A stretch of 48,009 nucleotides of DNA, taken from contig JAFGEI010000151.1 in assembly GCA_016931695.1 (NCBI GenBank), forward strand, positions 1 through 48,009. The letters are read 5' to 3'. Shown here in pieces: positions 25,949 through 34,973 of this stretch (its first letter is position 1; each line of letters begins with the position of its first letter). Origin of the DNA: Anaerolineae bacterium (GTDB taxonomy: Bacteria > Chloroflexota > Anaerolineae > B4-G1 > DUEL01). A program made the translations under genes and the position numbers. Under the pieces are notes generated by a model, which saw only the letters and a list, made by a program, of their open reading frames with translations, was not told where the DNA came from and searched no databases.

Positions 25949-27940
25949 ATGAGCAATAAAAGAGACATTCTCGCGCTGTTTTTCCTGCTGAGCATAGGGT
26001 TGTTCGCCTGCAATCCATCTCCTCGCTTGACAGAGCCCCCGACCCCTTCGCCCTCTCCACCCCCCGCCAGCGCAACCCCGACCCGTCGCCCCCCCCCGCC
26101 AACCGAAACACCGACGCCCACGGCAACGGCGACGCCACAGCCTGCCCCAACCTCAACGCCTACCTCCGAACCCACGGCCGCCCTGCTCGCCCTCACCGGC
26201 CCCGCCATCTCTTATCACGGCGTCACCTTCAACGTCGACCCGACCCTCGGAGAGACCGTATACGCCCAGATGGTGCCGTGGGCGGAGATCGACTATGTCC
26301 GTCTCTCTTTTGCGCCGGATGGACTTTGCCGGGAAGCAGGATGTGTGGAGGTCTTTTCCGTGCAAGAATACCGGGAGGCATTTCCCGACCGGCCGATGCC
26401 GCCGCTCGGCGCCGCCACCATCGTCCGCGCGCAGACCCGGCAGCTCGAGTTCCAAAATGGAAGCGGCAGCCGGGCAATCAAAATGTATGGACATGATGTG
26501 TACTGGGTCAATAACGAGGACATTGTGTACGTTTTCGAAGGGTACACCAGCGATGAAGCGTACCATGTCCTCGTCACCCTGCCCATCGACGCTCCCATCC
26601 TGCTCAGCAGCGCCGAGCCAGAAGAGAACGTGAACGAGGCGGCAATCCCCGTCCCCACCCCGTTGCCGGGAAACTATGACGAACTTGCTGACGTGATGGC
26701 CGAGTACAATCAGAACGTCGTGCAGCAGCTCGACCTGCTCACCGCGGCGGATTTCTCGCCCAGCCTCGACGCACTGGACGCCCTGGTGACCTCGCTACAG
26801 ATCGAAGCGCCACCAGAAGGCGGGCCGGCAAGCGGCGGCTCGCTCCGAATGGTCAGTCTCGTGCCACCGGCGCTACTCGGAGAGGTCAAAGAGTTCCGGA
26901 TAGAACCGGATGGCAGCGCGTGGGTGTATGCTACCTACGGCTACGGCGTGCTGCGCGATGGGGACTGGACCACCTACGTCATAGACCGGGACGATATCCT
27001 GGTCGATGTAGACGACAGCGGGCGAATGTGGCTGTTTGCCGGAGAGGATGGGAGCAGCATCTATACCTGGGACGGCGCGGCAGACGAATACACCCCGGCT
27101 GACGCCGGCTGGCTGCCCGTAGCCGATCCGGCCCGACTGGTGAGGCGGGACCTCCTCACCGATAACGCAGGCCGAATCTGGTTGACGACCGGCCAAGACG
27201 TGCGCTTTTTCGACGGGACGAGATGGGCGGTCTTTACCTTCCAAGATCTGGGAATGACCCCGCCAGAAGACCCCGAGCTCTTTACATCATTCGTGCCGAG
27301 ATTGACAGGGGGGGGAAGCCTGGTCTGGATCGGCGAGTGCCATTATGGCGGGCCAGGCCCGATGGGCGGGAGCGGGGCGCGCTGGTTCGACGGCGAATCC
27401 TGGCACGGCGCCGATTCCCCGGCCGCCGAGGGCTGTGTCACGGGAATCCAAGAGGACAGCCAGGGACGGGTCTGGCTGGGGATCGGCAGCAACCTGTGGC
27501 GCTACGACCCGGCCGCCGATGAATGGACGCAATTCGCGCCGCCGCAGCCGCCGGAGGGGGCGCGCTTTCTCTACCTTACCAACCTGGTCATCGACCCCGC
27601 CGACGAGCCGTGGCTGCTCTTTCCCCTCTGCAGCGGGGCCAGTTGCGGGGGAGCAGAGGTGCGCTACCGGCTGCATAACGACGCCTGGGCCCAGGTGGGC
27701 GAGATCAGCTACAACACAAACCCCATCCTCGTCTTTGACGGCGCAGGGACACCCTGGCTGATGAGCGGGGGAATATACCGGATCGAGGAGAACCGGCCGG
27801 TAGAGCCGTCGATCGCATTGATCGTCGTGCAGGCCGCCGCCACGGATTGCGCGGGGCAGGTCTGGATCGCCGGGTGGCAGGTGGGCATCATCGGCGTGCA
27901 GCCGGCTACCGACGTCGCCCTGTGGGTGTTGGAACCATAG
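25949..27940 (+). CDS. Lipoprotein with beta-propeller-like repeats
   Basis: A 663-residue lipoprotein (signal peptide ending LFAC, Cys21) with a long Pro/Thr/Ser linker to about residue 80. A globular domain follows, then a C-terminal half with repeats like those of two-component regulator propellers: DNAGRIWLTTGQDVRFFDGTRW, EDSQGRVWLGIGSNLWRYD and similar DxxGxxW units. This predicts a surface-exposed propeller that binds ligand or protein. The ATG at 25949 has only a weak ribosome-binding site; a small GGCCC/GGGCC hairpin lies at 25923-25936. It is followed 10 bases on by the amidase gene. Confidence 0.75.
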   Translation: MSNKRDILALFFLLSIGLFACNPSPRLTEPPTPSPSPPPASATPTRRPPPPTETPTPTATATPQPAPTSTPTSEPTAALLALTGPAISYHGVTFNVDPTLGETVYAQMVPWAEIDYVRLSFAPDGLCREAGCVEVFSVQEYREAFPDRPMPPLGAATIVRAQTRQLEFQNGSGSRAIKMYGHDVYWVNNEDIVYVFEGYTSDEAYHVLVTLPIDAPILLSSAEPEENVNEAAIPVPTPLPGNYDELADVMAEYNQNVVQQLDLLTAADFSPSLDALDALVTSLQIEAPPEGGPASGGSLRMVSLVPPALLGEVKEFRIEPDGSAWVYATYGYGVLRDGDWTTYVIDRDDILVDVDDSGRMWLFAGEDGSSIYTWDGAADEYTPADAGWLPVADPARLVRRDLLTDNAGRIWLTTGQDVRFFDGTRWAVFTFQDLGMTPPEDPELFTSFVPRLTGGGSLVWIGECHYGGPGPMGGSGARWFDGESWHGADSPAAEGCVTGIQEDSQGRVWLGIGSNLWRYDPAADEWTQFAPPQPPEGARFLYLTNLVIDPADEPWLLFPLCSGASCGGAEVRYRLHNDAWAQVGEISYNTNPILVFDGAGTPWLMSGGIYRIEENRPVEPSIALIVVQAAATDCAGQVWIAGWQVGIIGVQPATDVALWVLEP

Positions 27941-27950
27941 GAGGCCGGCA

Positions 27951-30900
27951 ATGAAGAAATTGCGCATCATCGCCCTCCCGACGATCTTTTTCCTACTGAT
28001 CGCCCCCGCCGCCGCCCAGCGACCGTCGACGCCCCCCACCCCCCAGGCCAGTGCTGCAGCCCTGCTCGCCGCCGCCCTGGACGACCCCATCCTCCCTCCT
28101 GGCAGCGAACTGGCTGCGGTGACCGTCGCCGGCGACGCGGCGACCGTCGATTTGCGCCTGCCCTTTCACTTCCTGCGCCGCGAACTGGACGCCGCCCGCA
28201 GCGACGCGATCGTCGAGTGGGCCGTCGATTGCCTACACCCGCCGGGCCTGCGCCGCATCCACGTCCGCGCTGCGGACGAACAGGGGCGCTTTCTCCCCCT
28301 CTCCGACTTTCTCCCCGCCCTGCCTGACCTCGACATCCAGCCCTCGTCCATCCCTTCCCCCGACCACGTCGGTCAGCCGCCGCTGCCCGGCCAGGGCCGG
28401 CCCCAGGGCGCCCTTTCCGGCCACACTGTCTGGCTCAGCCCCGGGCACGGCTGGCGCTGGGACGGCAGCCAGTGGGAGACGCAGCGGCCCAACACTTACG
28501 GCGTGATCGAGGATTTCTCCAACGCCGAGGCGGTCGACATGTACCTGGCCTACTACCTCTGGAATGCCGGGGCCGACGTCTGGCTGGTCCGCGAACGCTG
28601 CCCCAACGACAACGAGGTCGTGGTCGACAACGACGACGGGCCGCCCCATTATGTCGAAAGCGGCGCGTGGATCACCAGTACTATGCAGGGCTACGAGGGC
28701 GGCACCTACCGCTACGCCGAGACCGATTCCACTCTCAGCGCCAGCGCTGCCTGGACCCCGACCATCCCCGCGGCAGGTTGGTACGCCGTCTGGGCCTGGT
28801 ACCGGCCGGGCGAGAACCGCCCTGTCGACACACGCTACCAGGTCCGCCACGCCGGCGGCGTCACGACGGTGAGCATCTCCCAGGAGGTGCACGGCCTCGC
28901 CTGGCGCTACCTGGGCGACTATTACTTCGAGGCCGGGACGGGCGGCGGCGTCACGCTGATCAACGAGTCGGACGACCCGGGCCAGTTCGTCATCGCCGAC
29001 GCCGTCCGCTTCGGCGGCGGGCTGGGCAGCATCGACCCCGGCGGCGGCACCAGCGGCGAGCCGCGCTGGGAAGAGCAGGCCCTCTACTATGCCCAGTTCC
29101 AGGGCATGGACGTCGACGGTCTCAACGACGTCATCGTCCGCCCCCTCTACGCCGAGTGGGAGCTGGCCAAGGGCTATAGCGGCGAGGACGCGGTCTTTGT
29201 CTCCTGGCACACCAACTGCTGCAACGCCACCGGCTCCGAGAGCTTTATCCACGACAGCGAGCCCACCCCCGGCAGCGACCTGCTGCAGGACTGGGTTCAC
29301 GCCGAGCTGATCAATGACCTCCGCGGCGGCTGGGACCCCGACTGGGTCGACCGCGGCCAAAAGACGGCCAACTTTGGCGAACTGCGAGAGTTGATCACCA
29401 TGCCCGGCGTGCTGCTCGAGGTCGCTTTCCACGACACCGAGGACCCCGGCGACGCCGACGACCTGAAGCAGCCGCTCTTTCGCCAGATCGCCGCCCGCGC
29501 CGTCTACCAGGGCATCGTCAGATACTTTGCCGACCGGGATGGAGAGACGGTCCACCTGCTGCCCGAGCCGCCGACGCGCCTGGTCGCCCGCAACAGCGGC
29601 CCCGGCCAAGTGACCCTGACCTGGGAACCGCCCCCCTACGGCGACGGCGTGGTGGGCGACGCGGCGACCGCCTACAAGGTCTACCACAGCGACGACGGGC
29701 GCGGTTTCGACAACGGCGTCGAGGTGGTCGAGCCCACCCTGACCGTCGCCGGCCTGGCGCCGGGCTCGCTCCACTTTTTCCGCGTCACCGCCCGCAACGC
29801 CGGCGGCGAGTCCTTCTCCACCCCCGTCGTCGCCGCGCGCACGCCGCAGCTCGGCGCCTGGGTCCCCTTCCTGGTCGTCGACGGCTTTGACCGCCTCGAC
29901 CGTTACGCCATGATCCCGCAGTGGGAGAACGACCAGTTGGGCACCAGCCGGCGCATGTTCCTGGGGCGCATGAACCGCTACGACTATGCCGTCGAGCACG
30001 GCGCGGCGCTGCACGCCTGCCAGCTCCCCTTCGACGGCGCGACAAACGAGGCGGTGGAAAATGACGACGTGCTGTTGGGCGACTACCTGGCCCTCGATTG
30101 GATCGTCGGCGAGGACTCGACCGCCGACGCGGCGCTCAGCGAGGCCGAGCGCGCCCGGCTGGCAGTCTACCTTGATGGCGGCGGGCGGCTGCTCATCTCG
30201 GGCGCCGAGATCGGCTGGCACCTGGCCCGCCCCAGCGGCGGGGTCGATCCAGATTTTTACAGCAACTACCTCAAGGCAGCCTACGTCGGGGACGACGCCG
30301 AGACCTACGCCTTCGTCGGCTCGAGCGGCGGGCCGTTTGACGGCCTCAGCGGCAGTTTCGACGACAGCAGCCACGGCTATTACGACGTCGACTACCCGGA
30401 CCGGATGGGGACAAGCGGCGGGTCGACGATGGTGATCGGTTACAGCGGCGGGACCGGCGACGGGGCCGCGATCGCCTACAGCGGCGACTTTGCCGTGGTC
30501 AACGTCGGCTTCCCGCTGGAGACGGTGATCGATCCCGCAGTGCGGGAAAGCCTGATCTGCCTGGCCGCCGACTACCTCCTGCCGCCGCCCACCACCGGGG
30601 TGCTCCTGGCGCCGAACCGCAGCAGCGCAGCTACCCCAGGCCAAGCCGTCACCTACACCCACGCCCTGACCAACAGCGGCAACCGGCCCGACGTCCTGGC
30701 CCTCTCCCACCACAGCAGCGAAGGCTGGGCGGTGGAATACCGCACCCCCTACACGCTCGACGCAGGCGCGGCGGCGACGGTGGTGGTCACCCTCACCGTA
30801 CCCGGTGACGCCCTCAGCGGCACCGTCGACCTGACCGCCATCACCGCCACCTCCCGCGCCGACGGGAGCGCCTGGGCCAGCGTCGTCGATGCCACGACGG

Positions 30901-31256
30901 TGCTGGGGCCGCCCAACCAGGCGCCTTACGCACCCCACAGCCCCCACCCCGCCGACCACGACCCCGACGTACCCATCACCACCACGCTGAGCTGGCAGGG
31001 CGGCGACCCCGACGGCGACGCCGTCACCTACACCGTCTCCTTTGGCGACAGCGACCCGCCGCCCATCGTGGCCGCCGGGCTCACGACCCCGGCCTACGAC
31101 CCCGGTCCGCTCGCCCACGCGACAACCTACTACTGGACGATCGGCGCCTCGGACGGCAGGCGGCAGACGCAGGGACCGACCTGGCAGTTCACCACGGTCG
31201 AGGAGTCAGTGTGGCGGGTCTATTTGCCGGCGCTGTTCCGGGAATACTGGCCGTAA
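27951..31256 (+). CDS. Secreted N-acetylmuramoyl-L-alanine amidase with inserted golvesin-like domain
   Basis: An 1101-residue secreted protein with signal peptide (cleavage near APAAAQ). An Amidase_3 zinc domain is split: H166 in SPGHGW and E187 in GVIEDF lie before, and H420 in SWHTNC and catalytic E490 in LLEVAFHD after, an inserted ~120-residue beta domain (about 245-350, GGTYRYAETD...GWYAVWAWYRPG) resembling golvesin-type carbohydrate-binding domains. A fibronectin III domain (~535-635), a large central region and a second FnIII-like domain follow. It ends in VYLPALFREYWP, like the YLP-R C-termini of secreted Anaerolineae proteins. Expected to cut peptide stems from peptidoglycan during wall remodelling. 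GGAGG precedes the ATG. Confidence 0.85.
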   Translation: MKKLRIIALPTIFFLLIAPAAAQRPSTPPTPQASAAALLAAALDDPILPPGSELAAVTVAGDAATVDLRLPFHFLRRELDAARSDAIVEWAVDCLHPPGLRRIHVRAADEQGRFLPLSDFLPALPDLDIQPSSIPSPDHVGQPPLPGQGRPQGALSGHTVWLSPGHGWRWDGSQWETQRPNTYGVIEDFSNAEAVDMYLAYYLWNAGADVWLVRERCPNDNEVVVDNDDGPPHYVESGAWITSTMQGYEGGTYRYAETDSTLSASAAWTPTIPAAGWYAVWAWYRPGENRPVDTRYQVRHAGGVTTVSISQEVHGLAWRYLGDYYFEAGTGGGVTLINESDDPGQFVIADAVRFGGGLGSIDPGGGTSGEPRWEEQALYYAQFQGMDVDGLNDVIVRPLYAEWELAKGYSGEDAVFVSWHTNCCNATGSESFIHDSEPTPGSDLLQDWVHAELINDLRGGWDPDWVDRGQKTANFGELRELITMPGVLLEVAFHDTEDPGDADDLKQPLFRQIAARAVYQGIVRYFADRDGETVHLLPEPPTRLVARNSGPGQVTLTWEPPPYGDGVVGDAATAYKVYHSDDGRGFDNGVEVVEPTLTVAGLAPGSLHFFRVTARNAGGESFSTPVVAARTPQLGAWVPFLVVDGFDRLDRYAMIPQWENDQLGTSRRMFLGRMNRYDYAVEHGAALHACQLPFDGATNEAVENDDVLLGDYLALDWIVGEDSTADAALSEAERARLAVYLDGGGRLLISGAEIGWHLARPSGGVDPDFYSNYLKAAYVGDDAETYAFVGSSGGPFDGLSGSFDDSSHGYYDVDYPDRMGTSGGSTMVIGYSGGTGDGAAIAYSGDFAVVNVGFPLETVIDPAVRESLICLAADYLLPPPTTGVLLAPNRSSAATPGQAVTYTHALTNSGNRPDVLALSHHSSEGWAVEYRTPYTLDAGAAATVVVTLTVPGDALSGTVDLTAITATSRADGSAWASVVDATTVLGPPNQAPYAPHSPHPADHDPDVPITTTLSWQGGDPDGDAVTYTVSFGDSDPPPIVAAGLTTPAYDPGPLAHATTYYWTIGASDGRRQTQGPTWQFTTVEESVWRVYLPALFREYWP

Positions 31257-31263
31257 GACAAGG

Positions 31264-31284
31264 GGTCAGAGTTGGACTCTGGCC
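31264..31284 (+). terminator. Weak hairpin after the amidase gene
   Basis: Nine-base arms with one mismatch (GGTCAGAGT and ACTCTGGCC) around a 3-base loop lie 8 bases after the stop. There is no T-run, so intrinsic termination is doubtful. Confidence 0.3.
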
Positions 31285-31362
31285 CATCTGCCAAGTGGCG
31301 GGCATCTTTTCCGGGTCTCTTTCCCAGGGCGATCGCATTTGGAACCTATTCTCGTGCTGCTC

Positions 31363-31386
31363 GGCCTGGATCGCCAGATCCAGGCC
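31363..31386. repeat. Perfect inverted repeat, 10-base arms
   Basis: GGCCTGGATC and GATCCAGGCC flank a GCCA loop, followed by AAAAA on the plus strand. Read on the minus strand the T-run precedes the stem, so neither direction gives a standard terminator. It is part of the 312-base gene-free stretch 31257-31568. Confidence 0.6.
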
Positions 31387-31414
31387 AAAAAGAACGATTA
31401 CTTGGTCTATTTCT

Positions 31415-31459
31415 CTGCCGGATCTGTCAGCCTGTCCCGTGTACGTGGGAATCCGGCAG
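31415..31459. repeat. Intergenic palindromic element
   Basis: Arms CTGCCGGAT (31415-31423) and ATCCGGCAG (31451-31459) enclose a smaller hairpin around GTAC (TCCC..GGGA). The GGGAATCCG core resembles the element at 3076-3181, suggesting one dispersed family. Confidence 0.5.
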
Positions 31460-31525
31460 GAGCACATTGGCTTGGAACGCTAAATGCAATTGCCCGGGTC
31501 TCCTTCCCCTTCTTTCAGATTGGAG

Positions 31526-31531
31526 TATAAT
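31526..31531 (+). promoter_or_regulatory. Possible -10 element of the MCP-like gene
   Basis: A perfect TATAAT lies 38 bases before the ATG at 31569. No recognisable -35 is found at 16-18 bases, so it may need an activator or be fortuitous. Confidence 0.4.
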
Positions 31532-31568
31532 TCTGCCTATCGCCACAAATGGATCCAAACAGATCGAG

Positions 31569-33443
31569 ATGGACGAACAAGAACTGACCGCCGAACCGCG
31601 CCGGATGCAGGGCCGCCCCTTTGGAATCGATCCCGAGGGGAACAAGATTCGTCACGTCACCGGACAGCTCATCCGCGGCGCAATCGAATACATGCTCGAG
31701 TTCGTCGCTGAACAGACCGCGGCGACAGTGACCGGCGCAACGGAAGCGGAACGCGCGCAGCAGGTCCAAGCAGCCCAGGAGCGTGCCTTCGACAAACTGG
31801 TCGACATGCTCAACGCCGCCATCGACGACCCCCGCTACCACGTCTCCCGCGAGTACCTGCTGAACGAGGGGAACTATTACTCCTACGAGTTCGAGTTCTT
31901 TCTCTGCGACTTGGCCCGCACCATCTCGGGCGACCCTGACTTTTTTTTCCACCGCGCGAAAAAGTCGATCCCGCCTTCCCTGGCCTGGATCGGCCGACCG
32001 TTCAGCCTGCAGCAGATCTATAGTCTGTTACCCCGCTTCACCGCCAAGCTGGTCGACAGCGACATCCGCGTCAAGCACGTAACCAACAACTCGGCCCTGA
32101 TCGAATGGCGAGCGGGAAGCCAGATAGCCAAGGTCCCCGAGCCGTCGCGGGCCGGATACATCGAGCTGGGCTGCCGCGGCTACCAGGGCGCCTACATCAC
32201 CATCCCGCCCCTCGTCCACGCCGGGCTCCCCCCGGCCCAGGTGCGGGAGCTGACATGCCAGCTGGAAGGGGACGAATGCTGCACCTGGGAATTTACCTGG
32301 CAGAACCCACAACCCAGCCGGCGGCGCTGGCTGGGGCTGGGGATCGCGGGCACGGCGGCGCTCCTCGTCTATTCGCTCTCCTCCCTGCCCGGCGCCCGCT
32401 TTGTCGCCTGGCTCGTCCTGGCCCCCCTGCTGCTGAGCTGGCTGCTGCCGTACATCCAGCGGCTGGAATACGAGATCGAGCAAAACAGCCAGCTGATCCT
32501 CGAACAACAAGAGACTGCCGAAGCCCAGTACGACCAGATTCAATCCGCCTATGGCGACCTGCAGGCGACAAACATCGACTTGCAAGACAAGATTTCCGAA
32601 CTGACCACCCTGCACGAGCGAATTCGCCAGGCAGCGGGCAAGCTGCACCAGGCGACAGCGGAAATCCTGGCCGCCACGACGCAGCAGGCGAGTGGAGCCA
32701 GTGAGCAGTCTGCCGCCATTTCGCAGACCACCGTCACGACCGCCGAGGTCCGCGCCACCTCGGAACAGGCCGTCAAACAGGCACAGGTCATGACCCGCGC
32801 AGCTCAGCAGGGCGTCCAGATCGCCCAGTCCGGACAGGAAACCGTGCAGGAAACCATCGCCAGCATGGGCGAGATCCAGCGGCAAATCGAGGCCATCACC
32901 CAAAACGTGACCGGCCTGTCGGGGCAGATGCGACGGATCGGGCGGACCATTGCTACGGTCAGCGAGGTTGCCTCCCGCTCCGACGTGCTGGCGGTCAACG
33001 CCGCCGTCGAGGCGGCCCGCGCCGGCGAACAAGGGCTGGGATTTGGCGTCGTGGCTGCCGAGATGCGCAGCCTGGCCGAACAGTCCTGGCAAGCAACAGA
33101 GCACGTGCGGTCGATCTTGCTCGAAATCCAGCACGGCATCTTGACCGTCCAGGTCACCACCCAGGAGGCGGCTGAAGCCATGGCGCACGGCGCGCGGTCG
33201 GCGCAGCGGACCGGCGAGGCGATCGAGGATCTGGCCCGCACGATCGGCGATTCCACCCAGGCCGCTAAACAGGTAATGACAAGCGGCCAGCAGCAAGCCG
33301 AAGGGATCGAGCAAATCGCCGTGGCGATGGAAAACATCGAGCAGGCAACAGACCAGAGCCTGGCCAGCACCCGCCGGGCGGAGGATATCGCCCAGGGCCT
33401 GGCCGACCTGGCGCAGCAGTTGACCGAGATTGTCGGACAATAG
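31569..33443 (+). CDS. MCP-like signalling protein with V4R-like sensor
   Basis: A 624-residue receptor with unusual topology: a cytoplasmic N-terminal domain of about 245 residues comes before two close membrane helices (254-271 and 277-297), a coiled coil and a methyl-accepting domain (~360-620). The hairpin tip reads VLAVNAAVEAARAGEQGLGFGVVAAE, close to the CheA/CheW-binding consensus. The sensor domain ends in LEGDECCTWEF, which resembles V4R (4-vinyl reductase) small-molecule domains; that call is tentative. No CheA, CheW, CheR or flagellar gene is in the window. The start has only a weak ribosome-binding site; the longer open frame upstream covers the palindromic intergenic stretch. Confidence 0.82.
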   Translation: MDEQELTAEPRRMQGRPFGIDPEGNKIRHVTGQLIRGAIEYMLEFVAEQTAATVTGATEAERAQQVQAAQERAFDKLVDMLNAAIDDPRYHVSREYLLNEGNYYSYEFEFFLCDLARTISGDPDFFFHRAKKSIPPSLAWIGRPFSLQQIYSLLPRFTAKLVDSDIRVKHVTNNSALIEWRAGSQIAKVPEPSRAGYIELGCRGYQGAYITIPPLVHAGLPPAQVRELTCQLEGDECCTWEFTWQNPQPSRRRWLGLGIAGTAALLVYSLSSLPGARFVAWLVLAPLLLSWLLPYIQRLEYEIEQNSQLILEQQETAEAQYDQIQSAYGDLQATNIDLQDKISELTTLHERIRQAAGKLHQATAEILAATTQQASGASEQSAAISQTTVTTAEVRATSEQAVKQAQVMTRAAQQGVQIAQSGQETVQETIASMGEIQRQIEAITQNVTGLSGQMRRIGRTIATVSEVASRSDVLAVNAAVEAARAGEQGLGFGVVAAEMRSLAEQSWQATEHVRSILLEIQHGILTVQVTTQEAAEAMAHGARSAQRTGEAIEDLARTIGDSTQAAKQVMTSGQQQAEGIEQIAVAMENIEQATDQSLASTRRAEDIAQGLADLAQQLTEIVGQ

Positions 33444-33447
33444 CCGG

Positions 33448-34125
33448 TCAGGGAAACAGGCGCCGGGCCTTGACCTCGGCCACGGCATCGGCGCGGAAAC
33501 GGTACAGCTTGGCCGGGCGCCCCTCGCCAGCCTGGTAGTCTCCCGTCTCTTCGAGCACGTCGGCGGATAGGATTTTGCGGCGAAAGTTTCGCTTGTCCAA
33601 CTGCTCCCCCAGGACGATCTCGTAGGCCGCCTGCAGCTCGCTGAGGGTAAAGGTCTCGGGCAGCAGCTCAAAACCGACCGCCGTGTACTCGAGCTTGTAG
33701 CGCAGCCGCTGCAGGGCGTAGGCCAGGATGGCGGCGTGGTCGAACGCGAGCGGGGGCAGGTTGTAGATGGACCACCAGCGGGCCTCGGTGGCATCGTCGC
33801 CAGCGTGGGGGTGGATCGCATCGGGCGATACGACGGCAAAGTAGGCAATGGTAATCGTACGCCCGCGGGGGTCCCGCTGGGGCGCGCCAAAGGTATAGAG
33901 CTGCTCCAGGTAGACGTCACGGACACCGGTCTCTTCTTCCAGCTCCCGCAGCGCCGCCTCTTCCAGCGGCTCGTCGACGTCGACAAACCCGCCGGGTATG
34001 GCCCACATGGCCTGGAACGGCGGGTGTTTCCGCTTGATAAGCAGCACCTGCAAGTCCTGGTCGCGCAGGGCAAAAATGATCACGTCGACTGTGACCGCGG
34101 GCCGCGGATGATCTTGATATGCCAC
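33448..34125 (-). CDS. NUDIX hydrolase with C-terminal winged helix (NrtR-like)
   Basis: A 225-residue protein with a complete NUDIX box, GGFVDVDEPLEEAALRELEEETGV split as G-x5-E-x7-REL-x-EE-x-G, at about residues 45-68, followed by a winged-helix-like C-terminal half (TFTLSELQAAYEIVLGEQLDKRNFRRKI). This architecture is shared by NrtR regulators of NAD metabolism and by ADP-ribose or sugar-nucleotide hydrolases. The intact box suggests hydrolase activity is retained. The start is GTG at 34123-34125 with GGAGGAGT upstream, six bases after the response regulator stop. It converges with the MCP-like gene, 4 bases apart. No NAD-synthesis genes are nearby to support regulation of that pathway. Confidence 0.85.
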   Translation of the reverse strand: MAYQDHPRPAVTVDVIIFALRDQDLQVLLIKRKHPPFQAMWAIPGGFVDVDEPLEEAALRELEEETGVRDVYLEQLYTFGAPQRDPRGRTITIAYFAVVSPDAIHPHAGDDATEARWWSIYNLPPLAFDHAAILAYALQRLRYKLEYTAVGFELLPETFTLSELQAAYEIVLGEQLDKRNFRRKILSADVLEETGDYQAGEGRPAKLYRFRADAVAEVKARRLFP

Positions 34126-34131
34126 CTCAGA

Positions 34132-34929
34132 TTACTCCTCCAGGGTATACCCCACTCTCCGCACGGTGCGGATAATGTCGGCACGACCAGTGATCTTTTT
34201 GATCTTGCGTCGCAGGCGGTAGATGTGATAACGGACCAGGTCGCCCGCTTCACGGGGGTCGCTCTCATATCCCTGGACCTCGCGCACCAGCTCTTGAGGG
34301 GAGAGAACGCGGGGAGCTTCGCCAGCCATGTAAGACAGCAGGTCGAACTCGGTCGGGCTGAGATCGAGCAGCTGCCCCTCCAAAGTCGCCACGTGCCGCA
34401 TCAAATCGACGATCAATGAACCCTGCTGGATAAAGCGCGCCTGGGCTTCTGTCACCGGCGGTGCATCCAGCATTGCCGAGACATGTCCCGCTGCCGTACC
34501 GTATTCCTGCGCGCCGCCCCCCAAATGCTCCAGCAACGCCCGCTGTTGCAGCAAGCGCCGCCGCTTGAGCAGCCCGCGCTGAACGCTCCCCCGCAGCTCG
34601 ACCGTCCGGCAGGGTTTGAACAAGTAATCGTGCGCACCATGGCGCAGCACGTGGACCGCCGTCTCCAGCGAGGCGTGGCCGGTCAAGATGATCACCACCG
34701 TCTCCGGCGCCTGCTGGGCGAGGGCTTGCAACACATCGAGGCCGCCGACTTTTCCCATCTTGAGGTCGATGAGCGCCAGGTCGAACTCTTGGCGCCCGAT
34801 TTTTTCCAACGCCGCTTCGCCGCTGTCGACGGCGACGACTCGATGGCCATCGCGTTCCAAAACTTCTTCCAGGTAAAAACGGATCGCCGGGTCATCGTCG
34901 ACAACAAGTATCTTGGCCGCCAAGTCCAT
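34132..34929 (-). CDS. Response regulator, receiver plus OmpR-type winged helix
   Basis: A 265-residue two-component response regulator. The receiver domain has the acidic pocket DDD (11-13), phosphoacceptor D55 in ALIDLKMG, T in IILTGHAS and a lysine in YLFKP. A linker of about 60 residues precedes the OmpR-like DNA-binding domain (LDLSPTEFDLLSYMAG...VRYHIYRLRRKI...RRVGYTLEE). The ATG at 34927-34929 is preferred over a GTG 15 bases upstream because AAGGGGA precedes it. No histidine kinase is nearby, so its partner is elsewhere. It lies 44 bases after recJ and 6 before the NUDIX gene. Confidence 0.9.
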   Translation of the reverse strand: MDLAAKILVVDDDPAIRFYLEEVLERDGHRVVAVDSGEAALEKIGRQEFDLALIDLKMGKVGGLDVLQALAQQAPETVVIILTGHASLETAVHVLRHGAHDYLFKPCRTVELRGSVQRGLLKRRRLLQQRALLEHLGGGAQEYGTAAGHVSAMLDAPPVTEAQARFIQQGSLIVDLMRHVATLEGQLLDLSPTEFDLLSYMAGEAPRVLSPQELVREVQGYESDPREAGDLVRYHIYRLRRKIKKITGRADIIRTVRRVGYTLEE

Positions 34930-34973
34930 ATCTTCCCCTTCCACCTCGAAAACACCAGTGATTACCAGGCCGA

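Noticed and set aside
28233-31118. A 961-codon open frame on the minus strand opposite the amidase gene
   Set aside because: It mirrors the GC-rich codon pattern of the plus-strand gene, is low-complexity in Ala/Gly/Arg/Val, and has no recognisable domain. The opposite strand encodes a coherent secreted amidase.
31331-31338. GCGATCGC as a cyanobacterial HIP1 site
   Set aside because: A single 8-base occurrence in GC-rich DNA has no weight and the gene content is not cyanobacterial.
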